A stretch of 64,000 nucleotides of DNA from Belliella kenyensis (GTDB lineage: Bacteria > Bacteroidota > Bacteroidia > Cytophagales > Cyclobacteriaceae). Both the position numbers and the translations under genes were made by a program. The stretch is from NCBI RefSeq assembly GCF_022549675.1, contig NZ_JAKZGR010000010.1, positions 124,001-188,000 on the forward strand. The letters run 5' to 3'. The notes below the pieces were generated by a model. It did no database searches. It was not told the origin of the DNA and saw nothing but the letters and a program-made list of their open reading frames with translations. This document shows, in pieces, positions 33,488-43,914 of this stretch; position 1 is the first letter of the stretch, and every line of letters begins with the position of its first letter.

Positions 33488-36400
33488 ATGGCAAGTTTAT
33501 CAACCATAAGTATTAGAAGGCCTGTACTGGCCATAGTGATGTCCCTGACAATTCTTTTGTTTGGAATTATAGGGATTAGTTTTTTGGGTGTAAGGGAGTT
33601 TCCAAGTGTAGATCCCCCTGTGATCAATGTAAGGACAGCTTATGTGGGTGCCAACGCGGACGTAATAGAAGCACAGATCACTGAGCCACTTGAAGAGGCA
33701 ATCAATGGTATAGCAGGAATCAAATCCCTGACCTCTACTTCCAATGATGGGACCAGTAATATTGTCGTTGAATTCGATGTGGGAGGTGACTTGGAGGCGG
33801 CAGCCAACGACGTAAGAGACAAAGTAGCTGGAGCCCAGCGAAACTTACCTCCTGATGCAGATCCTCCGGTGGTTTCAAAAGCAGATTCTGATTCTCAGCC
33901 TATTGTATTCTTGAATGTACAAAGTAACAAGAGAAACTTGCTGGAGCTTTCGGATTTGGCAAACAATGTTTTCAAAGAAAGATTGCAGACCATACCGGGA
34001 GTAAGTACAGTTCAGATTTGGGGAGAAAAGCAATATGCGATTCGTCTGCGAATGGATCCTTTGAGGATGGCATCTTATGGTGTCACTCCTGTGGATGTAT
34101 TGAATAAGGTACAGAGTGAAAACGTAGAGTTGCCTTCTGGAAGAATAGAAGGGTCAGCTATCGAACTTTCTGTGCGAACCAAAAGTAGACTTAGTACTCC
34201 TCAAGAATTTAATGACCTCATCATCAAAGAGGATCAAAATAATATCGTGAGGTTTCAAGATGTGGGTAAGGCAGAGCTAGCAGCTTTGAATGAGCGTACT
34301 GTGCTCAAGCGGGATGGTATTCCTATGGTAGGCGTGGTGCTTATTCCATTGCCTGGGTCCAATAATATTGAGATTGTAGATGAATTCTACAGAAGACTAG
34401 AGTTTATAGAAAAAGACCTTCCAGAAGATGTATCCTTGGATATAGGATTTGATTCTACGAGCTTTATACGCTCCTCTATTTCTGAAGTTCAAGAGACAAT
34501 TATCACTGCATTTTTTCTGGTGGTACTGATTATCTTCCTATTCTTGAGGGATTGGAGGACTACTTTCATCCCTGTATTGACTATCCCGATTTCCTTGATT
34601 GGCGTGTTTTTCTTGATGTACTTGATGGATTTTTCAATCAATGTATTGACGCTTTTAGGTATTGTACTCTCCATTGGTCTGGTAGTGGATGATGCTATCG
34701 TGGTTCTAGAAAATATCTATTCCAGGATAGAAAAGGGTGAAAATCCTGATAAAGCAGCAGAAAAGGGTGCTGAGGAGATTTTCTTTGCAGTCATCGCTAC
34801 GACTGTGGCTCTCGCAGCAGTATTTCTGCCCGTGATTTTCTTGACGGGGACCACTGGACGATTGTTTAGGGAATTTGGAGTGGTGGTAGCTGGAGCAGTG
34901 ATCATTTCTTCTTTTGTAGCATTGACTATGACTCCCATGCTAAGCTCGAAGCTCCTCAAGCGTAGAGATAAACAAAACTGGATTCATAGAAAGACAGAGC
35001 CTATTTTTGTATGGCTTAATGACAAATACTTCTACTTGCTTCAGGGTTTTATGAAAGCCAAGTGGGTAGCATTTATTGTAATTATTTTAACAGGATTAGG
35101 TATCTATGGACTATTTAATATTATTCCTACAGAGCTTTCACCCATAGAGGATAGGGGAGAAATGAGAATCAACCTCAGTGGCCCAGAAGGAGCTACCTTT
35201 GAGTACATGGACAGGGTTTTGGATGAGATGACCAAAGAGTTCCAGTCTTCTTTATCAGAGGAAGAATTGTCTGGAACCATATCAGTCACTTCTCCTGGCT
35301 TCGGTACTGCAAGTACGAATTCTGGTTTCCTTAGACTTATACTTTCAGATGCTGCAGATCGTACGAGAAGTCAGCAAGAGATCTATGATGAGGTGAATCA
35401 AAAACTTCAAAAATTCACAGCCGTAAGGGCTTTTGCTACACAACCTCCATCTATAGGTGATCGTAGAGCAGGCCTTCCTGTACAGTATGTTTTGCAAGCA
35501 CCCACGTTGGATAAGTTGAAAGAAGTGATTCCAGAGTTTATGAGTAAAGCCAATCAAAGCAGTGTTTTTAGTTTCACAGATATTAATTTGAAATTCACAA
35601 AGCCTGAAATTGAGGTAGAAATCGATAGAGAAAAGGCTAGGAACATTGGAGTATCGGTACAAGAAATCGCTAGGACGTTGCAACTGTCCTATTCAGGTCA
35701 GCGCTTTGCTTATTTTATCATGAATGGTAAGCAATACCAAGTGGTGGGAGAGATGCAGCTTAGGGATCGAAATGAGCCAATCAATCTTAGAACGCTCTAT
35801 GTGAGAGCTGAAAATGGGAGTTTGGTGCAATTGGACAATTTGGTAAGAATCAACGAGAGAAGCACACCTCCGCAATTGTATAGGTTCAATAGATTTGTCA
35901 GTGCCACAGTCTCTGCTAATTTGGCGCCAGGTTATACAATCGGTACTGGTTTAGAAGAAATGGATAGAATTGCAGCAGAAGTATTGGATGAATCTTTCAG
36001 TACAGATGTTGCGGGCTTGTCCAAAGAATATAGAGAAAGTTCAAACAGCTTGATTTTCGCCTTCATTTTTGCATTGGTATTGATTTACTTAGTCCTGTCT
36101 GCGCAGTTTGAGAGCTTCTTAGATCCATTGACTATCATGTTTACTGTGCCTTTGGCACTATTTGGAGCTTTGGCATCTTTATGGTTGTTTGATTTTACTT
36201 TAAATATATTCAGTCAGATTGGTATCATTATGTTGATAGGCTTGGTGACCAAAAATGGTATTTTGATAGTAGAATTTGCCAACCAAAGAAAGGCGCAAGG
36301 GCTTTCAGTAGAAGAAGCGATCTTGGATGCTTCAAGTGCGAGGTTTAGACCTATCTTGATGACGAGTTTGTCTACTATATTGGGAATACTCCCTATTGCT

Positions 36401-36550
36401 TTGGCACTAGGAGCCGGATCAGAAGGAAGGGTGCCTATGGGCGTAGCGGTTGTAGGTGGCTTGGTTTTCTCTACGATACTCACCTTATTCATCATCCCAG
36501 CGATATATACATACCTTACATCAAAACAAGGAAGATTAGCGAGAGTGTAA
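33488..36550 (+). CDS. RND efflux permease, HAE1 (AcrB-like) family
   Basis: 1,020 residues, normal length. Twelve membrane helices in the usual 1+5+1+5 plan with two large periplasmic loops. TM1 starts IRRPVLAIVMSLTILLFGII; the proton-relay motif GLVVDDAIVVLENI lies in TM4, and the second-half counterpart LVTKNGILIVEFANQ in TM10. PSVDPPVINVRTAYVGA and GVSTVQIWGEKQYAIRL belong to the porter domain. It exports hydrophobic compounds using proton-motive force; the substrate is not deducible. It starts 5 bases after the adaptor and overlaps the TolC-like gene by one base. Confidence 0.96.
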   Translation: MASLSTISIRRPVLAIVMSLTILLFGIIGISFLGVREFPSVDPPVINVRTAYVGANADVIEAQITEPLEEAINGIAGIKSLTSTSNDGTSNIVVEFDVGGDLEAAANDVRDKVAGAQRNLPPDADPPVVSKADSDSQPIVFLNVQSNKRNLLELSDLANNVFKERLQTIPGVSTVQIWGEKQYAIRLRMDPLRMASYGVTPVDVLNKVQSENVELPSGRIEGSAIELSVRTKSRLSTPQEFNDLIIKEDQNNIVRFQDVGKAELAALNERTVLKRDGIPMVGVVLIPLPGSNNIEIVDEFYRRLEFIEKDLPEDVSLDIGFDSTSFIRSSISEVQETIITAFFLVVLIIFLFLRDWRTTFIPVLTIPISLIGVFFLMYLMDFSINVLTLLGIVLSIGLVVDDAIVVLENIYSRIEKGENPDKAAEKGAEEIFFAVIATTVALAAVFLPVIFLTGTTGRLFREFGVVVAGAVIISSFVALTMTPMLSSKLLKRRDKQNWIHRKTEPIFVWLNDKYFYLLQGFMKAKWVAFIVIILTGLGIYGLFNIIPTELSPIEDRGEMRINLSGPEGATFEYMDRVLDEMTKEFQSSLSEEELSGTISVTSPGFGTASTNSGFLRLILSDAADRTRSQQEIYDEVNQKLQKFTAVRAFATQPPSIGDRRAGLPVQYVLQAPTLDKLKEVIPEFMSKANQSSVFSFTDINLKFTKPEIEVEIDREKARNIGVSVQEIARTLQLSYSGQRFAYFIMNGKQYQVVGEMQLRDRNEPINLRTLYVRAENGSLVQLDNLVRINERSTPPQLYRFNRFVSATVSANLAPGYTIGTGLEEMDRIAAEVLDESFSTDVAGLSKEYRESSNSLIFAFIFALVLIYLVLSAQFESFLDPLTIMFTVPLALFGALASLWLFDFTLNIFSQIGIIMLIGLVTKNGILIVEFANQRKAQGLSVEEAILDASSARFRPILMTSLSTILGILPIALALGAGSEGRVPMGVAVVGGLVFSTILTLFIIPAIYTYLTSKQGRLARV

Positions 36551-37878
36551 TGAAAAGAAATATATTTATACTCCTGTTGCTTATACAGGGGACTTTTATA
36601 GCAAATGCACAAGAAGAACAGCTTAATTTGGAAAAAGCCATTATGATTGGCTTGGAGAAAAATTTTGATGTGAAGATTGCTATCAACAACGTGTTACTCG
36701 CCAATTACGACAAGAAGATTGGGTTTGGAACTGCTTTTATGCCTCAGGTAGATGCTATTTATGCACTGAATTTTAGTGTGGAAGATGTAGAGCAGCAATT
36801 TGTCAATTCTCCAGAGGCAAATCAGATCAGGGGTGCTGAATCCGATACCGAAAACTTCACGGTAACTGCCATATATGGCTTCAATCCAGAAGCTGTAGTG
36901 ACCATGAGAAGACTAGGCAAGCTAGCAGAAATCAGTGAACTAGATTCCAAAGTGGCTGTGGAGAATACTGTGGCTGCGATATCTACGGCATACTACAGAC
37001 TTGTACTTGAGCTTCAAAGACAAAAAGTGCTGGAGAAGACATTAGAGTTTTCGAAAAACAGGTTGGATATTGCTGAGGCGCGTTATGAACTTGGTGGGGC
37101 AGGTCGTAGGGATTTTCTAACAGCTCAAGTTGATTACAATTCTGATCTTTCTCTTCGTGTAAATCAGGATCAAGTGATCAAAGCCGCTAGGATCAATCTC
37201 AACGAACTATTAGGAATAGGGCCAGAAAAGGATTTTTTTGTCAGGGATACTATCGTAATTTCAGATCAGTTGAGGCTGGAGGATTTGGTAGAGAATGCCT
37301 ACATGCACAATAAGCAGTTCCTAGTAGCGCAAAGGCAGGAGAATGTAGCTTTTCTTCAATTGAGAGAAGCGCAATTGCAACGCCTCCCATCTGTGAATTT
37401 GAGTGGTGCATATGTCAATAATACCTTAAACTCAGAAGCTGGGTTTCTATTGAAAAACCAAAGAGAAGGATTCAACCTTGGAGGGAATCTCTCTTTGAAT
37501 CTATTCAATGGGTTTGTCCTTAATAGGAGAATTCAAAGTGCCAAAGTCCAGCGATATAATGCAGAGCTTGCTATGCAGCAGTTCGAGATTCAAATGACTT
37601 CTGATATTTACAGGGCTTATAATGCCTACCAAATCAGTAATCAACTGCTAGATATAGAAGAGAAAAACTATGAAGTAGCGGTAGAAAATGCTGAAATTGC
37701 ATTGGAACGATTTAGGCTTGGGATTGCAAATTACCTAGAATTCAGAGACGCTCAAGTGAACCTTTTGACAGCAGAGGATCGACTGATTTCGTCTTTGTAC
37801 AATATCAAGGAAAGTGAGATAGAGTTGTTGAGATTGTCAGGAAAGATTTATTTTCAAAATGCAGATGAGCGATTTTAA
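36550..37878 (+). CDS. TolC family outer-membrane channel
   Basis: 442 residues: a signal peptide (1-20, ending IANA), then two OEP repeats with long amphipathic helices (LEKAIMIGLEKNFDVKIAIN; LRLEDLVENAYMHNKQFLVA) and barrel strands. The motif RFRLGIANYLEFRDAQVNLL near the C-terminus is typical. It forms the trimeric exit duct for the adjacent RND pump. The start overlaps the permease stop (TAATG), indicating coupled translation. A very strong terminator follows. Confidence 0.95.
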   Translation: MKRNIFILLLLIQGTFIANAQEEQLNLEKAIMIGLEKNFDVKIAINNVLLANYDKKIGFGTAFMPQVDAIYALNFSVEDVEQQFVNSPEANQIRGAESDTENFTVTAIYGFNPEAVVTMRRLGKLAEISELDSKVAVENTVAAISTAYYRLVLELQRQKVLEKTLEFSKNRLDIAEARYELGGAGRRDFLTAQVDYNSDLSLRVNQDQVIKAARINLNELLGIGPEKDFFVRDTIVISDQLRLEDLVENAYMHNKQFLVAQRQENVAFLQLREAQLQRLPSVNLSGAYVNNTLNSEAGFLLKNQREGFNLGGNLSLNLFNGFVLNRRIQSAKVQRYNAELAMQQFEIQMTSDIYRAYNAYQISNQLLDIEEKNYEVAVENAEIALERFRLGIANYLEFRDAQVNLLTAEDRLISSLYNIKESEIELLRLSGKIYFQNADERF

Positions 37879-37913
37879 TACTTGACTATAGCGGTTTTAG
37901 TTTAAGAAATTCT

Positions 37914-37951
37914 TTTGCCCCTTTGATGGATTCAAAGGGGCAAACTTTTTT
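37914..37951 (+). terminator. Strong terminator of the efflux operon
   Basis: Perfect 13-bp stem TTTGCCCCTTTGA (37914-37926) / TCAAAGGGGCAAA (37932-37944), a 5-base loop, then CTTTTTT. Confidence 0.95.
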
Positions 37952-38058
37952 AGATTAAGGAAGGTTTGCATTATCTTAAATATTTTTTTTGGTATATTAT
38001 TTGCTAAAGTCGTTCCTTGATGCATGATTTTGAGTGTTGAATCGGGCATTTACAGTAT

Positions 38059-39456
38059 ATGAAGAGAATATTCCAAATTGCCATTTTATTTTTCATGCTC
38101 CTTTTATTCGGAGTACAATGTACTTTTTTTCAGAAGGAAGAAGAAGTTTCGTTTTGGGAGGAGCCAGTATTGTTTGATTTGGATGAGATAAAGAAGAGGG
38201 GGTACATCAGAGCGGTGGTGGATAACTCTTCCACAAGCTATTATATTTATAGAGGTAGGAGAATGGGGTATGAGTTTGAACTTTTAAGAAATCTTGCTTC
38301 AAATTTAGGCGTTAGATTACACTTGATTGTGAAGTCAGATATCGAAGAGGCATTCATTCTACTCAATAGAGGTCAAGCTGATATCATAGCGATGAATCTG
38401 GAGCAGACTCCAATTAGAATCAATTATGCAAATTTCACATTACCGCTTGGAGAAATGAGTACAGTGCTTATTCAGCGTAAATCAAAAGCTTCAATCGGAG
38501 ATTTTCAGGAATTGGATCAAAAATCGATTTACATCCCTCAAGGTTCTATTTACAAAGATCAATTGTGTTTTTTAAATCAAGACAGCACTTTTGTACTCAA
38601 TGTCGTGGAAGTAGCTGAGAGCAGAGAGGAACTGATCACAAAAGTTGTTAAAGGCGAAATCGATTATACAGTAGCTGATAAGGACTTGGCGTTGGTCAAT
38701 GCGACTTATTATAATGAACTTGATGTGAGTGTGGAAGTAAGTGAAAAATCCCCAGTTTCCTGGGCAGTAAGGACAAATGCACCTCAGTTAGAGTCAGCTA
38801 TCAATGATTGGATTTTTAAGCGCACCAGATCTGGATATTTGGCGACATTATATGCAAAATACTTCTTAAACTCCAAAAATAGTTATTACCGTAACAATAG
38901 TGCTTTCTCTTCTTTGGCTGGCAATAAAATATCAGCATATGATGATATAATCAAAAAGGCAGCAGATAAGTTGGGTTGGGATTGGAGATTGCTTGCTTCA
39001 TTGGTCTATAAAGAGTCAGGGTTTGACGCAGAAGCTACATCATACGCAGGAGCAAGTGGTCTCTTACAATTGATGCCTGTAACTTTGGATAGGTTTGGAG
39101 TAGAAGACCCCAATGATCCCTATCAAAGTCTCATGGGAGGGGTTAATTTTTTAGGGTATTTGGATAAATTTTGGAGAGAAAGAATTCCAGAGTCAAATGA
39201 GAGAATCAAATTCATATTGGCTTCCTATAACATAGGTCACGGACATGTTGAGGATGCATGGCGATTGACATTGAAATATGGCAAAAACCCCCAACACTGG
39301 GAGCACGTAAGTCATTTTCTGAAATTGAAAACAGATCCTGAATATTATCGTGATCCCATTGTCAAGAGCGGATATGCCAAAGGCCATGTGGCTGTGACCT
39401 ATGTGGAGGATATTTTGATCCTTTACAATTCCTATAGGGTTCTTGTAGAACCTTAG
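38059..39456 (+). CDS. MltF-like lytic transglycosylase lipoprotein (SBP_bac_3 plus SLT)
   Basis: 465 residues. Lipobox-like LLFGVQ before Cys21. Residues about 45-275 form a solute-binding (SBP_bac_3) domain (RGYIRAVVDNSSTSYYIYRG, GYEFELLRNLASNLGVRLHL), and about 295-440 a goose-lysozyme-type SLT domain with catalytic Glu in VYKESGFDAEATSYAGASGL and LLQLMP, plus SYNIGHGHVEDAWRL. This is the MltF layout: a murein transglycosylase controlled by a ligand-sensing module, anchored to a membrane. Monocistronic; a weak TATTATTTG promoter-like sequence lies about 60 bases upstream. Confidence 0.93.
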   Translation: MKRIFQIAILFFMLLLFGVQCTFFQKEEEVSFWEEPVLFDLDEIKKRGYIRAVVDNSSTSYYIYRGRRMGYEFELLRNLASNLGVRLHLIVKSDIEEAFILLNRGQADIIAMNLEQTPIRINYANFTLPLGEMSTVLIQRKSKASIGDFQELDQKSIYIPQGSIYKDQLCFLNQDSTFVLNVVEVAESREELITKVVKGEIDYTVADKDLALVNATYYNELDVSVEVSEKSPVSWAVRTNAPQLESAINDWIFKRTRSGYLATLYAKYFLNSKNSYYRNNSAFSSLAGNKISAYDDIIKKAADKLGWDWRLLASLVYKESGFDAEATSYAGASGLLQLMPVTLDRFGVEDPNDPYQSLMGGVNFLGYLDKFWRERIPESNERIKFILASYNIGHGHVEDAWRLTLKYGKNPQHWEHVSHFLKLKTDPEYYRDPIVKSGYAKGHVAVTYVEDILILYNSYRVLVEP

Positions 39457-39473
39457 AGATTAGCTTTTTGACT

Positions 39474-40718
39474 TTATACGTTTTCCAATGCTTGATCGAT
39501 ATCCCAAATGATATCTTGGTAATGCTCTACACCTATCGAAAGGCGCACCAGTTTCTCAGAGATCCCAAGCAATTGTCTATCTTCAGCTGATACATCACTG
39601 TGCGTCATGGTAGCAGGATGTTCTGCCAAGGACTCAGTACTTCCAAGAGATACTGCCAGTTTCATAAGCTTTAGACTATTAAGAAACTTGAATGCTTCTT
39701 TTTCTCCTCCCTTAATATCAAAAGAAATCATAGCACCTGCACTATAAAGCTGTTTTTTGAAAATATCATGCTGTCTACTTCCAGGAGTGAGATTACCAAG
39801 GTAGTATACTTTTTCAACCTTTGGATGAGATTCCAAAAACTTTGCTACCTCAATGGTGTTTGAGGCCTGCTGTGTCATTCTAACTTTAAGAGTCTCCAAA
39901 CTCCTCATCAATAACCAACCTGTCCATGGACCTGCCATATTACCAAGAAACGTTCTTAATGTCCGCACCCTAGTCATATACTTTGATCTACCAAGTACGG
40001 CGCCAGCTATCAGGTCTGAGTGTCCTCCAATGTATTTCGTCGCAGAATACACTACCAAATCTGCACCATGCTTCAAAGGATGCTGCCACAATGGACCCAT
40101 GTAGGTATTGTCTACGCATACCACCACTTCTTGATCATCAGTAGATAAGGCATCTGCCACCTCTCTGCACAGTTCCAAATCAAAAAGCGCATTGGTTGGG
40201 TTTGCAGGGGTCTCTACATAGATTAATTTTACATTCTCTTTCTGTTTTTCTACTAGGCTTAATAATTCCTCTTTTGTCTGCTCACTTGTAAAGCCTATTC
40301 CTTTGATGCCGTATTGGGGAAGTACCTTATTGATAAAATGATCAGTACCTCCATACACAGGTTTACTGTAAAGCATAATGTCACCAGGCCTTAGAAACTC
40401 AAGCATTACCGTAGAGATAGCAGACATGCCACTTTCAAATACAGCACATTCATCTGCCTCATCCCAAAGGCAAAGTCTTTCTTCTAGTATCTGTAAGTCA
40501 GGGTTATTCAACCTGCTGTATATAAGACCAAGCTCTTCATTTGGTTCTTTCTCTCTTTGACCATATGCCACCTCAAAAAATGCCTTACCTTCTTCTGCAG
40601 ATTTGAAGACGAAGGTGGAGGTTTGAAATATGGGACATTTGATGGCTCCTTCGGATAACTCTGGCTTGTATCCATAAGTCATCATTAAGCTCTCTGGATG
40701 GAATACTCTACTGTTCAT
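39474..40718 (-). CDS. Cystathionine gamma-synthase family PLP enzyme
   Basis: 414 residues, Cys/Met-metabolism PLP family (fold type I). Seen: YSRLNNPDLQILEERL, ESGMSAISTVMLEF, YGGTDHFINKVLP, the VDNTYMGPLWQHPLKHGAD segment, and the PLP lysine in SATKYIGGHSD. The family includes cystathionine gamma-synthases, cystathionine and methionine gamma-lyases; the long first insert (GQREKEPNEELGLIYSR) is typical of the lyase-like branch in Bacteroidota. Exact reaction uncertain. Convergent with the MltF-like gene (17 bases between stops). Confidence 0.88.
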   Translation of the reverse strand: MNSRVFHPESLMMTYGYKPELSEGAIKCPIFQTSTFVFKSAEEGKAFFEVAYGQREKEPNEELGLIYSRLNNPDLQILEERLCLWDEADECAVFESGMSAISTVMLEFLRPGDIMLYSKPVYGGTDHFINKVLPQYGIKGIGFTSEQTKEELLSLVEKQKENVKLIYVETPANPTNALFDLELCREVADALSTDDQEVVVCVDNTYMGPLWQHPLKHGADLVVYSATKYIGGHSDLIAGAVLGRSKYMTRVRTLRTFLGNMAGPWTGWLLMRSLETLKVRMTQQASNTIEVAKFLESHPKVEKVYYLGNLTPGSRQHDIFKKQLYSAGAMISFDIKGGEKEAFKFLNSLKLMKLAVSLGSTESLAEHPATMTHSDVSAEDRQLLGISEKLVRLSIGVEHYQDIIWDIDQALENV

Positions 40719-40926
40719 AGTTAGCTGGATTTATTCCCGCAAATCAGCAAAAAAGTTTGCCAAAAACCTAGCTAGAGACCAATATAATCTTTTGAAAAAA
40801 TCAATTTAAAATTTATATAATTCTGATATTGAATATAAAAATCAGTTTATTTGCGTTTTTCAGTATATTGTTTCGAGATGACAAGGCTAGGGGTATTAGG
40901 CTGATAGATTATACTGAAAGTATGTA

Positions 40927-43737
40927 TTACTGAATGACCACTTTTCTAAAGAATTCATTGTCTCTAGTTCTTACAGAAATTGAATGCACACCTCGTGGAA
41001 GATTCTTGATTTCAAAATTAGAATCTCCTTCATCTGGGCTGATTTCCCTGATGATTTGTCCTAAGCTATTGACAAGACTAATTTTTATGATAGCTCCTAG
41101 TCCACTGGTGTTTATCTTTACGTCTCCTTTTGAGGGGTTGGGATATACCTTGATAGCGATATTTTGAGATTTCTCTTCTGTTATACTGGTGATCAGATTG
41201 ACATTGACTTTCAGTGAAGCTGGAGTACCAGTATGGCATGCATTCATCGGTGTAGCAGTCAAGTCGAAGTCACCTTCACGTTGCCATCTTACTTTTACTT
41301 TATTTGACCCTTGACCCGAAATGATCGCTCCTCCAGAATTACTGATAGCCCAAGTATAGTTCACTCCTGGGGTCAAGGCTACTTCGTACTCTTCTTCTAC
41401 TAGGCCGACTAGGTCAGAACCTGAAATCGCAGATGGTTGCTCAGGAGGACTTTGAATAGAGATAGGCTTGATAGTTGCTGGGGCGTTGCCGCAAGGATTT
41501 CTTGGACTTACTTGTAGACTTCTATCTCCAGTAGTAGTCCACTCTACATTGACTCTTGAAGTTCCTTGACCTCCTCTGATAAGTCCTCCAGAAGCTACCC
41601 ATACATAATCTGTCCCAGGAATGTCAATGACTTCATATGACGTGGTACTGCCGAGACAAACTGTCCCCTCACCGCTTATTTCAGGTAAAGCTTGAGGTTG
41701 AACAGACACTAGGACTTCTAGTCCTTTGGTACCGCCATTTCCACAGGCATTCTGCCCTCGCACCAAAACAGCATTTCTGCCAGGGCTATTCCAGTTGACC
41801 ACGATTCTGTTGCTACCCTGACCTTCTAGGATAGTTCCACCGTCTACTCTCCACTCAAAAGTCTCCCCTGGTGTATTTGAATTCTGTACGGTATATATTT
41901 GCTGACTGATGCATATATTACTTTCCCCAAAGATAACAGTGGGTGTCACTGGTACAGCACAGCTATATTGGAATAAGGTTCCTTGGTCACCGACTGCATA
42001 GCCAATACTTAAGGAACCAAAACTTACATCCTTGAAGTTTTGGAATGTTCCTGTTTGCATTTTAGTCCAAGTTTCTCCGCCATCCATTGTTTTCAATATC
42101 AGTCCTTTAGATCCTGTGATAAAGCCCACAGACTCATCTAAAAAGTCAACTCCTGTAAAATCAACTTGAAAGGAGGAGTTGATACTATTCCATGTCAATC
42201 CTTGATCTGTGGTCTTGATTATCGTACCTTGATTTCCGACAGCTATTGCACTTTGTTCATCAAGTCTTGCTAAGTCTACAAGATGGGTGTTGATAGGGGA
42301 GTTGACAGTGGTCCAAAATTGGCCGTTTTCTGATCTACTTATTTGTCCTCCCTCTCCTACAATTAGACCTATAGAATTTTCAAAAAACAAAACTTGATTC
42401 AAGTTTGCTGTGGTGTTGCTTGCGTCTACCATTTGCCAATTTACGCCGTTATTTTCAGTTTTGCTGATGAACCCACTTTCGCCTACCACATAGCCTGTAT
42501 TATTATTTGAAAAGTATACTCCTCTAAGGTTTACGATAGTATTTGTGTTCAATGATGACCAATTGCCCCCAGAATTGCTGGTTCGCAGAACTGTTCCTTG
42601 TTCTCCGACTACGAACCCTAGCGCATTAGTTACAAAATAAAGGTTGTGAAAATCTATGGATAAAGGGCGCGATCTATCTACTATGCTACTTCCGCCATTA
42701 CTTGTCGAGAATATTTTGCCCGCGGGACCCACGAAATAGCCTAAGTTCTCTGTTCGAAACTTTGCAGCAATGTAATCAGCGCTGTTCCCAGACAGTCTCA
42801 ATGTCCATGATCCCCCAGAATTCGTAGAAGTAAGCATGTGTCCACTAGTCCCGACGGTAAATACCATGTTAGAATTACCTCTAAAACGCACATCTTTATA
42901 AGTTTGGGTATTGTTTACATTGATCCCATCAAAGGTAAGTCCTGCATTGGTCGTTCTCAATAAGGTTGCGGATTGGCCTACAACCACACCCAGATTAGGG
43001 TTAGTTTTATTGAAATGAACAGCCAGTAGATCTCTTTCTGTTCCTGAATTGATCACTGTCCAAGAAGATCCTGCATTCGTTGTCTTGAGAATAGTTCCTC
43101 TGTTACCTACAGCATACCCGTCTCTTCCATTTGAAAAATACACATCGTTTAAGGGTTGTGCATTTGGAGTATTAAGAATTATCCAATTGTTGCCTTGATT
43201 GGATGTGCGAAGTAATCTGCCGTCATGAAGTGCGATATATCCTGTGTCCAATGTAGCAAAATAAATGCTTGAAAGATTAGCTGTGGTGCCTACATCTTGC
43301 CTTGCCCAAGAATCTCCACCATTGGTGGATCTGTACAACTGCCCATTGTCTCCCACAGCAAAAACTCGATTTTGGGTGACAAATTTCACCTTCCTGAGGG
43401 TGGTTGAAGTGTTGATTTTTATCCGTGTCCAAGTACTTCCAGCATTTATAGTTTTGTATACGATCCCATTTTCGCCTACCATGAGGCCAACATTTTGATT
43501 AAAAAAATCTAACCCATTCATCACTACATCATCTGGTGCTGCTTGCTCGCTCCAGCTTAGTCCACCATCTACCGTTTTTAAAATAATTCTGTCTCCAGAA
43601 AGAAATCCAACTTCATCATTTACCCATGAGATACCAGTGAATTCATTTCCCCAACCTCCTACTCTTCGCCATGTCTGAGATTGAAGTGTGTTAGTTAAAC
43701 TGAATAAGCAAATGGTCAAAAGTAAAACTTTCGTCAT
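40927..43737 (-). CDS. T9SS type A sorted, YCF48/BNR propeller and PKD-like surface protein
   Basis: 936 residues from the ATG at 43737; an upstream ATG would add 25 residues before the signal peptide (MTKVLLLTICLFSLTNTLQS). Residues about 25-600 are some 13-14 repeats of the YCF48/HCF136 kind (for example GNRGTILKTTNAGSSWTVIN and GEQGTVLRTSNSGGNW), a sialidase-like propeller array. Three PKD/Ig-like domains follow (about 610-860; TYTVQNSNTPGETFEWRVDG), then a T9SS type A signal (VYPNPSKGDVKINTSG ... KVVIQ). It is thus exported to the cell surface. The ligand is unknown. On the minus strand a -7 box TAATTTTG lies at 43769-43762. Confidence 0.9.
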   Translation of the reverse strand: MTKVLLLTICLFSLTNTLQSQTWRRVGGWGNEFTGISWVNDEVGFLSGDRIILKTVDGGLSWSEQAAPDDVVMNGLDFFNQNVGLMVGENGIVYKTINAGSTWTRIKINTSTTLRKVKFVTQNRVFAVGDNGQLYRSTNGGDSWARQDVGTTANLSSIYFATLDTGYIALHDGRLLRTSNQGNNWIILNTPNAQPLNDVYFSNGRDGYAVGNRGTILKTTNAGSSWTVINSGTERDLLAVHFNKTNPNLGVVVGQSATLLRTTNAGLTFDGINVNNTQTYKDVRFRGNSNMVFTVGTSGHMLTSTNSGGSWTLRLSGNSADYIAAKFRTENLGYFVGPAGKIFSTSNGGSSIVDRSRPLSIDFHNLYFVTNALGFVVGEQGTVLRTSNSGGNWSSLNTNTIVNLRGVYFSNNNTGYVVGESGFISKTENNGVNWQMVDASNTTANLNQVLFFENSIGLIVGEGGQISRSENGQFWTTVNSPINTHLVDLARLDEQSAIAVGNQGTIIKTTDQGLTWNSINSSFQVDFTGVDFLDESVGFITGSKGLILKTMDGGETWTKMQTGTFQNFKDVSFGSLSIGYAVGDQGTLFQYSCAVPVTPTVIFGESNICISQQIYTVQNSNTPGETFEWRVDGGTILEGQGSNRIVVNWNSPGRNAVLVRGQNACGNGGTKGLEVLVSVQPQALPEISGEGTVCLGSTTSYEVIDIPGTDYVWVASGGLIRGGQGTSRVNVEWTTTGDRSLQVSPRNPCGNAPATIKPISIQSPPEQPSAISGSDLVGLVEEEYEVALTPGVNYTWAISNSGGAIISGQGSNKVKVRWQREGDFDLTATPMNACHTGTPASLKVNVNLITSITEEKSQNIAIKVYPNPSKGDVKINTSGLGAIIKISLVNSLGQIIREISPDEGDSNFEIKNLPRGVHSISVRTRDNEFFRKVVIQ

Positions 43738-43914
43738 AGGGGTTTTGAAGTTGAATATTTGCAAAATTAGAACTATTGTCCATATAATGAATACTTTCTG
43801 CGACGATTGCAAGCGGTAATTTTTTCTAAAAAATTTATATTTTGATAAACTGCATATAAGGTTTTAAGAAATGAATTTTTCATTCTATTTTTAAAAAAAC
43901 AAACTTCAAAAGCC

